From: Calamus simplicifolius
Taxonomy: Eukaryota; Streptophyta; Magnoliopsida; Arecales; Arecaceae
Length of the DNA stretch: 64,000 nt
Assembly (NCBI GenBank): GCA_900491605.1
Contig: UESW01004012.1
Coordinates: 1,154,772-1,218,771, forward strand
Reading direction: 5' to 3'
Part shown: positions 56,168 to 64,000 of the stretch, piece after piece
Position numbering within the stretch: the first letter of the stretch is position 1
Layout of the letters: each line of letters starts with the position of its first letter
Translations under genes and position numbers: made by a program
Notes under the pieces: model-generated
What the model was told of the DNA's origin: nothing
The model's input: only the letters and a program-made list of their open reading frames with translations
The model's database searches: none

Positions 56168-57563
56168 TGTTGATCCAAATAGCAACCCAAGAGGGGGGGT
56201 GAATAGGGTTTTTCAAAATTAAACTCCTTTTAAAAACAATCCCCCAGCGGAAGTGAAAACTTAGATGTATACGAATTAAAACAGAGTATGCACAGATAGA
56301 GAGATAGAGACAAGGAAACAATCACTGCAAACACAAGAATTTTTATAGTGGTTCGGTGTACCTACACCTACATCCACTCCCAAGTACCTCTTGGGTCCAC
56401 ACTATAATCAATCTGATTACAGCAGAGTTTTTTACAAGCTTACAACTTGAACTTGTTGTTTTCCCGAGTGCACAACGAACCCAGCTAGTTTTCAAGGCTT
56501 ACCAGCACAAAACCTTACAACACAAGCAACTGCTTGCACAAGGCAAACTGCCTCAACTGAATCAATCCTCTGATTGACCTAGCAAACAATAACGTTTTAC
56601 AAATCAAGAGCTCCTCCAATGAGCAAATATACAATGATAGAACAAAGATAAAGAGATAGGAATCAAACCCTGATTTGCAGATCTTGGGGCTTGCTTCTTC
56701 TCTTCTCTTGAGTGGATCTTCCTTTAGTATGCTCTTGAAGCTCAGAAGATCAGAAAACTAGAGCTTGCTTCTTCTTTTGAGATTTCTTCAAAATGAAACT
56801 AAGAAAGCTAGAAATCTCTCTCTTTTCTGTTGGAAAATCAGTATAATCTTTCCTTTCGAATCTTCCCTCTTTTCTCTTTGATTTTCTGATGAATCTCACT
56901 CTTATTTCTCTGTTTTTCCTCTCTTCTTGTCTTCCTCTAGTTATTTTTTCGGATACAACAAAAGCCCCTTCTTATAGACTCTTCTTAATCCATAAATAGC
57001 TGAAAACTATCCGTTAGAAATAAGTGTAAGAAGGATTAGAACCAAATATGGTAATAGCTGTTGGGATTAAAAAGATAAAGATAAAGTTTAGAGACGTTCT
57101 GACAGTTCTAGAGTCATTTTTGATAATCTGAAGTCGACTCTAACTTTTCTGGAGTTGGCTCTAAATCGAAAATCCCCAATCCGCTCGATCTGGAGTCGTC
57201 TCTGACTTTTCTGGGGTCGACACAAAAATCCTCTGGAGTCCACTCTAACAGTCCAGGTGTCAACTCTAAGTCATGACCAGAAAAACCATCGTTCTGTCTT
57301 TCTATTGGAGTCGGCTCTAACAGTCCAGGTGTCGACTCTAAAGTCTGTACCGATTTCCGTAGTCGACTCTGCGATTCCATGTATCGACTCTAATGTCTGC
57401 AATCTTACCTTGACATTAGATTCGAACTAGAACTTGATTTATCTTGTGATTTTGATTAATAAATCAAATCATAAACTGAAAAACTTAACCAAAATCATTA
57501 GTAACTTCAAATGTTATACTCAAATAGTTTTGTTAATCATCAAAATCAATAATTGGGTCAACA
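56168..57563 (-). repeat. Sirevirus-like 3' LTR (1396 bp)
   Basis: Plus-strand ends TGTTGATCC and GGGTCAACA. Includes the 'tatagtggttcggtgtacct' segment near 56345 common in Sirevirus LTRs, and the GTCGACTCTA motif cluster at 57131-57394. The flanking left bases are from Copia D. Confidence 0.87.
57131..57394. repeat. GTCGACTCTA motif cluster in the LTR
   Basis: About ten degenerate copies of (a/g)GTCGACTCTAA, many as 'ccaggtgtcgactcta' or 'ggagtcggctctaacagtcc'. Spacing is irregular, 20-35 bp. Confidence 0.8.
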
Positions 57564-58008
57564 ATCTCCCCCTTTTTGATAATGACAAAAACTTTGAGTA
57601 TATGCATTAAAGATTCATTTGAAATAAGCGTTATAGACATTGTTAAAGCTTTAAAACTTCTTAACAGAGAATTTTATGCCAAGTTTCAAAATGAACTTTA
57701 GAAATATACTTGAGTTTTATTATAAACAGCAATCAAGATGATTTAACTTTACACAAAAAATCATTAAGCTCTCCTTGCATTAAATAACTCCCCCTATGCA
57801 AGGTACATGTAAATAAGCTGAAATTGATTTGATACCAATTGATTAGAATTTAAAAATTTCTCTCCATCTCAAAATTTCTCTCCCCCTTTTGAGATATGCC
57901 AATTGATTAAAACATATTGAAATCTTATATATTTTTTTCATTCTCTCTCCTTATTTTTTTTCTCTCTCTCTTTTATGCATATACAAATTTTTTTCCCCCT
58001 TTTTTGTT
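57564..58008 (-). other. Multiple polypurine tracts
   Basis: Minus-strand G5-A-rich tracts: AAAAAGGGGGAGAT abutting the LTR (57564-57577), GCATAGGGGGAGTTA (about 57785-57799), CAAAAGGGGGAGAG (about 57884-57897) and AAAAAAGGGGGAAAAA (about 57990-58005). Repeated tracts before the 3' LTR are typical of Sireviruses. No gene between here and 58362. Confidence 0.75.
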
Positions 58009-58362
58009 ATCAGCAATAAGGTGAGTTTAAAAACAATAATGTAAATTATCAGAGCGAGGTTGTTGGTTCATTCAATCATAGAGATAGTAAACTTCATTTC
58101 AATTGCTAAGATAATTGTATTTCAATTCAAGATTCATTACATGTGTCTATCAAAATACATTCACAGTAAAGTACCATATCAATTAGAAATTCCTAGATAC
58201 AAACTAACAAAGTATAGTAAACTAGAAATCCTAAGATACAAACTAGAGTAAGAAAAGCTAATCTTAGGTTTCTAATAGGTTAGGGTAGGATAGGCTTAGA
58301 TAGGGTATCACTATAGAAGGTCAATCAAACATGTTTGTATACAATTTTCTTCAGATGACCTA

Positions 58363-59696
58363 TCATTCCATAATCTCATCTTTTTGTGATTTCTTAAAGC
58401 CTTCAAGACAACTCTCAACTTGAGCAACAGCAAGGTCTAAATCTTTCTTCAATTGTCCAGTAGCATCTAGATAAGCTCTAGATCCGTCTGCAATCCCTTC
58501 CAGCCTTTCAAAAATCTTTTGAAGTTCAGTACCAAGGGACTCTGCAGAGCGGCTAATGAAAAATAAAATCAAGTCAAGTCTGGAATTGATCTCTTTCTTA
58601 AACTGTCTGATGTCATCTTTCATCTGACTAATCTCATCTCTCCTCTGACTGTCATACTCAGCTAATAATGCTATGAGCTGACCAATCTGTACATCTAAAA
58701 ATCTACCAGATACAAATGCTGTCTGAGGTGGAGGTGAAGAGTATGTGCTTGGTCCAACCTCTGAAAGTCCAGCTGTAGATGGTCCCGCAACAGATGGGTC
58801 AGGGATGTCCTCTGCTCTGGCCTCCTCAACTTTGGCCTCTTGAACTCTAGCCTCCTGTCCTCTTTTTATCCAAATACCATTTTCCTTTCTGAAGCCCATA
58901 CGGTGAATGGTAGAGACACTATAGTAGTCTGTATGCCTTAGTTTCCTTAGTGGCTCATTATCCATGATCAACGCACCTTGGATTCTAAATACCAAAGTCA
59001 GAATCATACCATACGGCAATGTGGATCTCTTCTTGGTAGCTGCCTCTGCCATATAGCCTATCATCATCCTAGTTAAATTTACTGGCCTCCCAGTGATAAA
59101 GCAATCCATCAACAAGATGTCTCGCTCTAAGACATACTCAAATCGGCCTATCTTGGGAAATAAGATCCTCCCGCAGATGTTATGAAGTAGCCTGAGTTTC
59201 AAGTTCAATTGATTTGCCATAATCTCCTCAAACTCAGATACCTCTCTCCCAAGCATCCTAGATTGGGCACCACTTTGATCATCATACTGATACTCATTTA
59301 TCCCAACAGTGGGCATCTCTAACAAATTTTCAAGGATCTCAGCAGTTATTACAACTCTTGTTCCTCTGACAAAACTTACTAAACCTCTCACTCCTCTACT
59401 CAAATCATTGTAGAACTCTCTTACGAGGGCAGGGTAAGTGGGAATATCTAAAGAACAAGCCTTTTCCCATCCCATTTCCTTTAATAAACGGCCAATAGCA
59501 AAATTCTCCAAAGCAAAGAAATCAAATCAACTTTTCTTCCGGTTGTGATAGCCTTACCCGCTAATAGGTCGATACGTGGAGAAGATGAAGAATCCTCTTG
59601 GGTGGCAGATGATGAAGACGAAGCTTGCCTCCGAATCGATCGTTTCCTGATGGGAACCGCCGATCCACCAACGGTAGCACGCTTCTTAGGAGCCAT
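58363..59696 (-). pseudogene. Envelope-position ORF of the Sirevirus-like element
   Basis: It starts MAPKKRATVGGSAVPIRKR at 59696 (basic, nuclear-signal-like, then Ser-rich). A one-base shift near 59511-59530 moves it into the 382-codon frame 58363-59511. The middle resembles the plant 'putative transposon protein' (Transposase_32-like) family: 'LNLKLRLLHNICGRILFPK', 'LLMDCFITGRPVNLTRMMIG', 'LPYGMILTLVF'. The C-terminal part (about 130 residues) is a likely coiled coil with no clear membrane span, so there is no direct sign of an envelope protein. Function is unknown. The family call is by pattern, not by search. Confidence 0.65.
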
Positions 59697-59799
59697 AGGA
59701 TTTGATTGGAATGAGTAATCAAGAGATTTGAAGGGTTTAGAGGTGTTGGAATCGGTTTGGAACAGCTCTAGAGAGGATTTGGAGAAGATAGGATTCGTT

Positions 59800-59995
59800 T
59801 AGGTGTCGACTCCGCCTTATATTTTGACCTAGTTTAACTTAGAGTCGACTCCCGCAAAGCGAGGTGTCGGCTCCGAACTAGAAAATATGTCAGTGCTCAA
59901 ATTAAAGTCGGCTCTACAAAAGCAGGTGTCGGCTCTAATTGCCCAGATAAAACATCAAATAGGAAGGTGTCGACTCTACGAACTGAAGGTGTCGA
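59800..59995. repeat. GTCGACTCTA motif cluster upstream of the extra ORF
   Basis: Seven copies of (a)GGTGTCGACTCTA / AGAGTCGACTC in about 200 bp (59803, 59843, 59863, 59907, 59924, 59968, 59988), the same motif as the LTR cluster at 57131-57394. Confidence 0.8.
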
Positions 59996-60196
59996 CTTCA
60001 TAATAGTTTCAGTGAAAAATTTGAATTTCAAGGATCTGAAACTGATCAAATTAATCATCAAACTCTTGACAAGTGCCCCTTAACAATTGGGAAAATAATG
60101 AATCAAATTTCTAGATAAATTTCCTTATTGAACATAGAGGATTTTCAATAAATTGATGAAGTCTAGATAGTTGTTGTCCTTAAGAGTTTTAGAAAG

Positions 60197-60848
60197 TCAT
60201 TCTAAAGGATCACAAACTCTTAATTCTCCTCTAAGATAACAAAATCTTTCTTCACTTAATGGTTTGATAAAAATATCAGCTAATTGATCATTAGTGTTCA
60301 CATATTCAAGACAAACATCATTGTTGGAAACATGTTCTCTGATAAAGTGATGTCTAATTTCTATGTGTTTAGTTCTTGAATGTTGAATTGGATTCTTAGT
60401 TAGATTGATTGCACTAGTATTATCACATCTAATAGGAATTTTATCAAGTGTGATACCATAATCTTCAAGTTATCACTTAATCCAAAGGATTTAAGCATAG
60501 CAACTTTCAGCTGCAACATACTCTACCTCAGCAGTGGATAATGCAACTGAATTTTGCTTCTTGCTAAACCAAGAGATTAAGTTACTTCCTAAAAGTTGGC
60601 ATGCACCACTTGTACTCTTCCTATCTAATTTACAACCAGCATAATCAGAATCAGAATAAGCAATCAACTTCAAAGTTGAGTCTCTAGAATACCATAATCC
60701 TATATTTTAGTTCCATTTAAGTATCTAAAGATTCTTTTAACAGCAAATAAATGTGATTCTTTAGGATTAGATTGATATCTTGCACATAGGCAAACAGAAA
60801 ACATAATATCTGGCCTACTTGCCTACTTGCAGTTAAGTAAAGAAGTGG
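60197..60848 (-). pseudogene. Sirevirus-like RT end and RNase H
   Basis: In minus sense: 'SLLYLTAS' then 'RPDIMFSVCLCARYQSNPKE', 'AVKRIFRYLNGT', then in other frames 'MKLIAYSDSDYAGCKLDRKS', 'QNSVALSTAEVEYVAAESCY', and 'DQLADIFIKPL' / 'LRGELRVCDPLE' ending at TGA 60197-60199. Stops and shifts occur. A 10-bp duplication (cctacttg cctacttg) lies near 60825. Confidence 0.8.
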
Positions 60849-60859
60849 GTGCAAATTTC

Positions 60860-61048
60860 TACATTGGTAGCGTTGCAAAAACGACCGTTAGTGCTTTGAG
60901 AATCGTGCGTAAGGGTGCTCTCGCGTCTGGTAGGTAGTCTGCTTTAAGATTCGTGCGCGGCTTTTGCTTGTGTGATCTCCGGCGATCGTCTCCGTCTCCG
61001 GCTTCGCTGCTTTCGGTGGGCCATCGTCTGGGTGTCCCCTTCTGGCCC
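60860..61048 (+). promoter_or_regulatory. LINE 5' untranslated region
   Basis: About 190 bp before the first ATG of ORF1. It should carry an internal promoter, as in other L1 elements, but no defined box is recognised. Confidence 0.45.
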
Positions 61049-62740
61049 ATGGCGTCGGATGGGGTCAATGGTGGTCGGGAGAGTGGGCAGAAGGTTGGCT
61101 CAGCTGGCTTCTTCTGGGTATCTTCTTCCCCGACGACGGCGGATATCGCGCGGCTGGAGAATGCATTCCCGGAGGTTATTCAGCTTCCGGTGGAGGATCT
61201 GAAGTCCGAGATGGATGAATGGCATGTTCGAGCTATCCTAGCTCGTTCTTATCAGAAATGGGTGCCGGCGGACGCCTATGTTCGGGAGTTTCGTCGTGCC
61301 GGAATCCGGGGGGAAATCTTGCCGATCAGCTTGGCCTGCCGCAGCCACATCTTCCGGTTTGAGGACTCGGAAACTGCAGAGCTGGTGGTGAATCGCCCTT
61401 GGATCATCAATGGGCAGATCATTGGCATGGATCGTTGGAAGCCGGAGTTCGTCCCGGCTGAGAACGCTATCCCCTTCGCACTGGTTTGGCTCCGTCTTCC
61501 AAATCTTCCTCTTGAATTCTGGAAGGAGGACTTCCTGCGAGCGATCACTGAAGGTGCCGGGCAGTTCCATTGTCTTGATGCGGCGACCTTGGCCAAAAGC
61601 AGGGGAAATTATGCTCGTATCTGCTTGCGGATGGACCTCCGCCGTCCCCTCCGGCCGGGTTCCCGAGTGCAGGGCATTTCTCTTCCTTTTTGGCAGCCGT
61701 TCATCTACGAATCCTTGGAAGGATTCTGCCCGAGTTGCGGTTCTCTTCACCTGGAAGGACCATGCTCGGTGTCGTCCGAATCAAGCGAGAAGTCAGTCTT
61801 TCCATCCCCTGCTTTCGGCCCCTGGTTAACGGCTGTTCGTCAACGTCGGGAGTATCCTGGGCAGAAACGGGAGGAACGGAAGAATCCACAGACGAATCCA
61901 CAGACGAATACTGGCTCCAAGGCGTCGAGTAGCGGTGTCCATTCCCAGTTGAATCGGATGACGCAGCAACCGTTGGCCGTGGAGAAGGATGGGTGGAGGC
62001 AGCCGGTGAAGGTGGCTCGCCGGAAACTGCCGCCGTCAATGATGAAGACGACTGTGTCGGTGCAACAGTCGAGTGACCAGAGTGATTACTCTCAGAAGGG
62101 GAAGGAGGTGATATCAGCTCCCTTGAATGATGTTGTTAGCGTGCCGGTAACGTTCTGTGCCGGTACTGTAGCTGCAGTGAATTCTCATTTGAATTCAGAA
62201 CTGAAGGGGAAAAATGCTATTGTTCAGTCCAAATTTCATGCAATTCATAATCCCTTCAGCTCATCTGGATTGGGTTCGACCACTGGCAATTCTCAGGGTG
62301 GTGAGGATGCTTTTCTTGGCCCTCTGAAAAGGGCCAGATCGGTCGACTGCCCGGCTCCGAGATCCATATCCAACTTAGTGAAGAGGAAAGGAAAAGGGAA
62401 AACTTCTTTGCCTAAAAGTAATGAGGGGGCTCCTAATTCCCTAGCCAAGAAGTCATTACCATCTTGTATCCAGGTAGCTGGTCAGGGGGTGAGCAAGCCC
62501 AGAACTGATACGAATGTCACTTTACCCATGGAGGAATCAGGTGAAATCACTGTGGGTCCTCTTTTGGATACTATACCTCCGGATCAGTCCTTGCCTCCTG
62601 TGGTTCCAGGTGTTGATTCAGATGGCTTGATGACAGAGTATCCAATGATTACTGATAGTGGCACCCTCGGTAAGGGATGTTCAACTGATATGGCTATGGT
62701 GGAAGACCAAGGAGGGGTCCCAGTCCCCCCCAATCTTTAA
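61049..62740 (+). CDS. LINE ORF1 protein (DUF4283, zinc knuckle)
   Basis: 563 codons from ATG 61049-61051 (MASDGVNGGRESG); upstream in-frame sequence lacks an ATG. Residues about 35-200 form a DUF4283-type domain ('WHVRAILARSYQKW', 'HIFRFEDSETAELVVNRPW', 'ALVWLRLPNLPLEFW'). A zf-CCHC_4-like knuckle CPSCGSLHLEGPC follows (CX2CX3HX4C). The C-terminal half is long, polar and low in predicted structure. It would bind LINE RNA. The stop TAA at 62738-62740 is directly followed by the ORF2 ATG. Confidence 0.88.
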   Translation: MASDGVNGGRESGQKVGSAGFFWVSSSPTTADIARLENAFPEVIQLPVEDLKSEMDEWHVRAILARSYQKWVPADAYVREFRRAGIRGEILPISLACRSHIFRFEDSETAELVVNRPWIINGQIIGMDRWKPEFVPAENAIPFALVWLRLPNLPLEFWKEDFLRAITEGAGQFHCLDAATLAKSRGNYARICLRMDLRRPLRPGSRVQGISLPFWQPFIYESLEGFCPSCGSLHLEGPCSVSSESSEKSVFPSPAFGPWLTAVRQRREYPGQKREERKNPQTNPQTNTGSKASSSGVHSQLNRMTQQPLAVEKDGWRQPVKVARRKLPPSMMKTTVSVQQSSDQSDYSQKGKEVISAPLNDVVSVPVTFCAGTVAAVNSHLNSELKGKNAIVQSKFHAIHNPFSSSGLGSTTGNSQGGEDAFLGPLKRARSVDCPAPRSISNLVKRKGKGKTSLPKSNEGAPNSLAKKSLPSCIQVAGQGVSKPRTDTNVTLPMEESGEITVGPLLDTIPPDQSLPPVVPGVDSDGLMTEYPMITDSGTLGKGCSTDMAMVEDQGGVPVPPNL

Positions 62741-64000
62741 ATGAAGATACTTATATGGAATGTTCGAGGAGCTCGAAAGCCTTCCTTTCGATCCTCGTTC
62801 AATAGATTGTTGCAATTACATAATTTTGATATATGTGTGTTGTTGGAAACCAGACTGTCAGGCGATACTTTAGCCCGGCTCCGGAGGGAGATTTCCCGCT
62901 CGTGGTTATCGTATGCTGTGCAGGCTGAGGGTATGTCTGGGGGTATTTTGGCCATATGGCGTGACTCTGCTGTTTCGATTGAGGCTTTTCATCAGTGTAA
63001 CCAGCAGATTGGTCTTCTTATCTCTACGGGGTCCACTGACACCTGGCTTCTGTCTACTGTTTACGCCAGCACGGATTATAGGGAGCGGCGGATTCTTTGG
63101 TCTGAGCTGCTTTCCCTTCTTGGTCAAGGTCTCCCTACCATTATTGCGGGAGATTTTAACTGTATCACTGAGGCCAATGAAAAACGTGGGGGTAGACGGG
63201 TTTCGGCCTCTGCTGATATTACTGAATTTAAATCTTTTATTGGGACTGCGGGTTTACTGGATCTGGGGTATTCCGGAACCCAATTCACTTGGTGTAATAA
63301 TCGCCATGGCTCAGCTCGTGTATGGGAAAGACTTGACAGAGTTTTGGCTACGGCCCAGTGGCTTCACAAGTTTCCAGCGGCCCATGTTTCTCACCTGCCC
63401 AGGATTGCTTCCGACCATTGCCCCTTATTGATCTCTACTGAGGCTGATCAGTATCACCGTAGACAGTTTAGATTTGAGCATTTCTGGACTGTCCACTCGG
63501 GGGCTCGGTCTATTATTTCCCAAATTTGGCATCTTCCCATCAGGGGTAATGCTATTTATCGCCTCTCTCGTCGTCTGATGTTGGCTAGACGGCGTCTTGC
63601 CAGATGGAATAGGAATGATGTGGGAAATCTGGATCGTCAGATTGATCGGGTGGAAGCAGATATTACAGCTCTTCAGGAAAAGGAGGACCAGGAGGGATTT
63701 CTGCTGGACCCGGACCTTCTCACTTTGCGGGATAAGCTTGCTTGTCATCACTCCCTTCTTCGCCAGCAGGAGATGTATTGGAGACAGAGGTCAAGGCTTC
63801 AGTGGATCCGTGAGGGGGATCGTAATACTAGATTCTTCCATCAGGCTACCCTGAAGCGGCGTGCTGTTAATAGAATTCGGAGGCTTGTGGATATAGAGGG
63901 GCAAGGCCATGAGGATTATCAGTCTATTCGGGATCTGCTTCTTCATTTCTTTCAGTCTAGATGGGCAGACTCCTCTGGTAATGGTGATCCGGTTGTCAGA
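62741..64000 (+). CDS. LINE ORF2: endonuclease and start of reverse transcriptase (partial)
   Basis: Open for 420 codons from ATG 62741 to the window edge. Starts MKILIWNVRGARKPSF, the usual AP-endonuclease-like domain: 'LLETRLSG', 'IIAGDFNCITEANEKRGGR' (GDFN catalytic motif), 'GYSGTQFTWCNNR', 'RLDRVLA', 'IASDHCPLL' (SDH motif). Then the linker before RT: 'RQFRFEHFW', 'WRQRSRLQWIREGDRNTRFF'. The domain would nick target DNA and prime reverse transcription. RT and C-terminal parts lie outside. All endonuclease residues that I can identify are present. Confidence 0.9.
   Translation, partial: MKILIWNVRGARKPSFRSSFNRLLQLHNFDICVLLETRLSGDTLARLRREISRSWLSYAVQAEGMSGGILAIWRDSAVSIEAFHQCNQQIGLLISTGSTDTWLLSTVYASTDYRERRILWSELLSLLGQGLPTIIAGDFNCITEANEKRGGRRVSASADITEFKSFIGTAGLLDLGYSGTQFTWCNNRHGSARVWERLDRVLATAQWLHKFPAAHVSHLPRIASDHCPLLISTEADQYHRRQFRFEHFWTVHSGARSIISQIWHLPIRGNAIYRLSRRLMLARRRLARWNRNDVGNLDRQIDRVEADITALQEKEDQEGFLLDPDLLTLRDKLACHHSLLRQQEMYWRQRSRLQWIREGDRNTRFFHQATLKRRAVNRIRRLVDIEGQGHEDYQSIRDLLLHFFQSRWADSSGNGDPVVR

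Larger units (their letters stand above)
56168..60850 (-). mobile_element. Sirevirus-like Copia element, 3' part
   Basis: Features in minus sense: end of RT and RNase H (60848 to 60197), a motif-rich spacer, an extra ORF in the envelope position (59696 to 58363), several polypurine tracts (57564-58008), and a 3' LTR with perfect TGTTGA/TCAACA ends. Extra ORF plus repeated polypurine tracts are known Sirevirus traits. The 5' part is cut off by a LINE near 60850. Confidence 0.85.
60860..64000 (+). mobile_element. L1-type LINE, 5' part
   Basis: A non-LTR retrotransposon on the plus strand with two ORFs; ORF2 is cut by the window edge. G/C-richer than the Sirevirus sequence it interrupts. The exact 5' end is somewhere in 60849-60870; no target duplication can be checked, because the 3' end is outside. 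Both ORFs are uninterrupted, unlike the older elements nearby, suggesting a recent insertion. Confidence 0.85.

Noticed and set aside
62913..63854. Plus- and minus-strand frames of 85-172 codons inside LINE ORF2
   Set aside because: Shadows of the true ORF2 frame, which runs from 62741 to the window edge with endonuclease motifs.

Overview
This window is nuclear DNA of a flowering plant, probably a monocot. The evidence is one disrupted receptor-kinase gene of the G-type (bulb) lectin class sitting in a dense stack of plant-specific transposable elements: Copia elements including a Sirevirus, Tat-type Ty3/Gypsy elements, a CACTA DNA transposon and an L1-type LINE. There is no bacterial, organellar or viral gene arrangement. 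The species cannot be fixed from the sequence alone. Nearly every long reading frame belongs to a mobile element, and most are on the minus strand.

Layout. 1-3504: 5' part of a minus-strand Copia element (A): broken gag, leader, primer binding site and most of its 5' LTR. 3505-25534: a minus-strand CACTA transposon with decayed TNPA-like and TNPD-like genes, a strong foldback, and four different tandem arrays stacked toward its right terminus. It seems to have landed inside the LTR of Copia A, whose remainder reappears at 25535-25839. Inside the CACTA lie a full Copia element (B, 7683-16398) and a second, truncated internal domain (C, 16399-19416) that shares B's right LTR. 25840-28900: old intergenic DNA with a 256-bp tandem duplication and a relic of a kinase gene. 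28903-45826: the lectin receptor kinase gene, cut in the kinase domain by a 14,565-bp Tat-type Gypsy element (29584-44148) with a perfect 5-bp target duplication (CGAAC). 45827-47143: AT-rich upstream DNA. 47144-52761: remains of two further Tat-like Gypsy elements in opposite orientations, separated by a Copia LTR fragment. 52762-56167: Copia D, inserted in the Gypsy protease region. 56168-about 60850: a Sirevirus-like Copia with an envelope-position ORF, inserted in D. About 60860-64000: the 5' part of an L1-type LINE, apparently inserted in the Sirevirus, with an open ORF1 and an ORF2 open to the window edge.

The Tat element deserves the most attention. Its U3 carries an 89-bp tandem array that differs in length between its two LTRs. 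Its 5' LTR contains an internal copy of the LTR terminus. Between integrase and 3' LTR it has a 98-bp array with a 293-bp higher-order period and a separate four-exon gene on the opposite strand. The genes here do not form a host pathway. What acts together is the layered history of insertions, which can be read from junctions, shared LTRs and target duplications. Frameshifts and stops are frequent; some could be assembly errors, which cannot be judged from the sequence alone.
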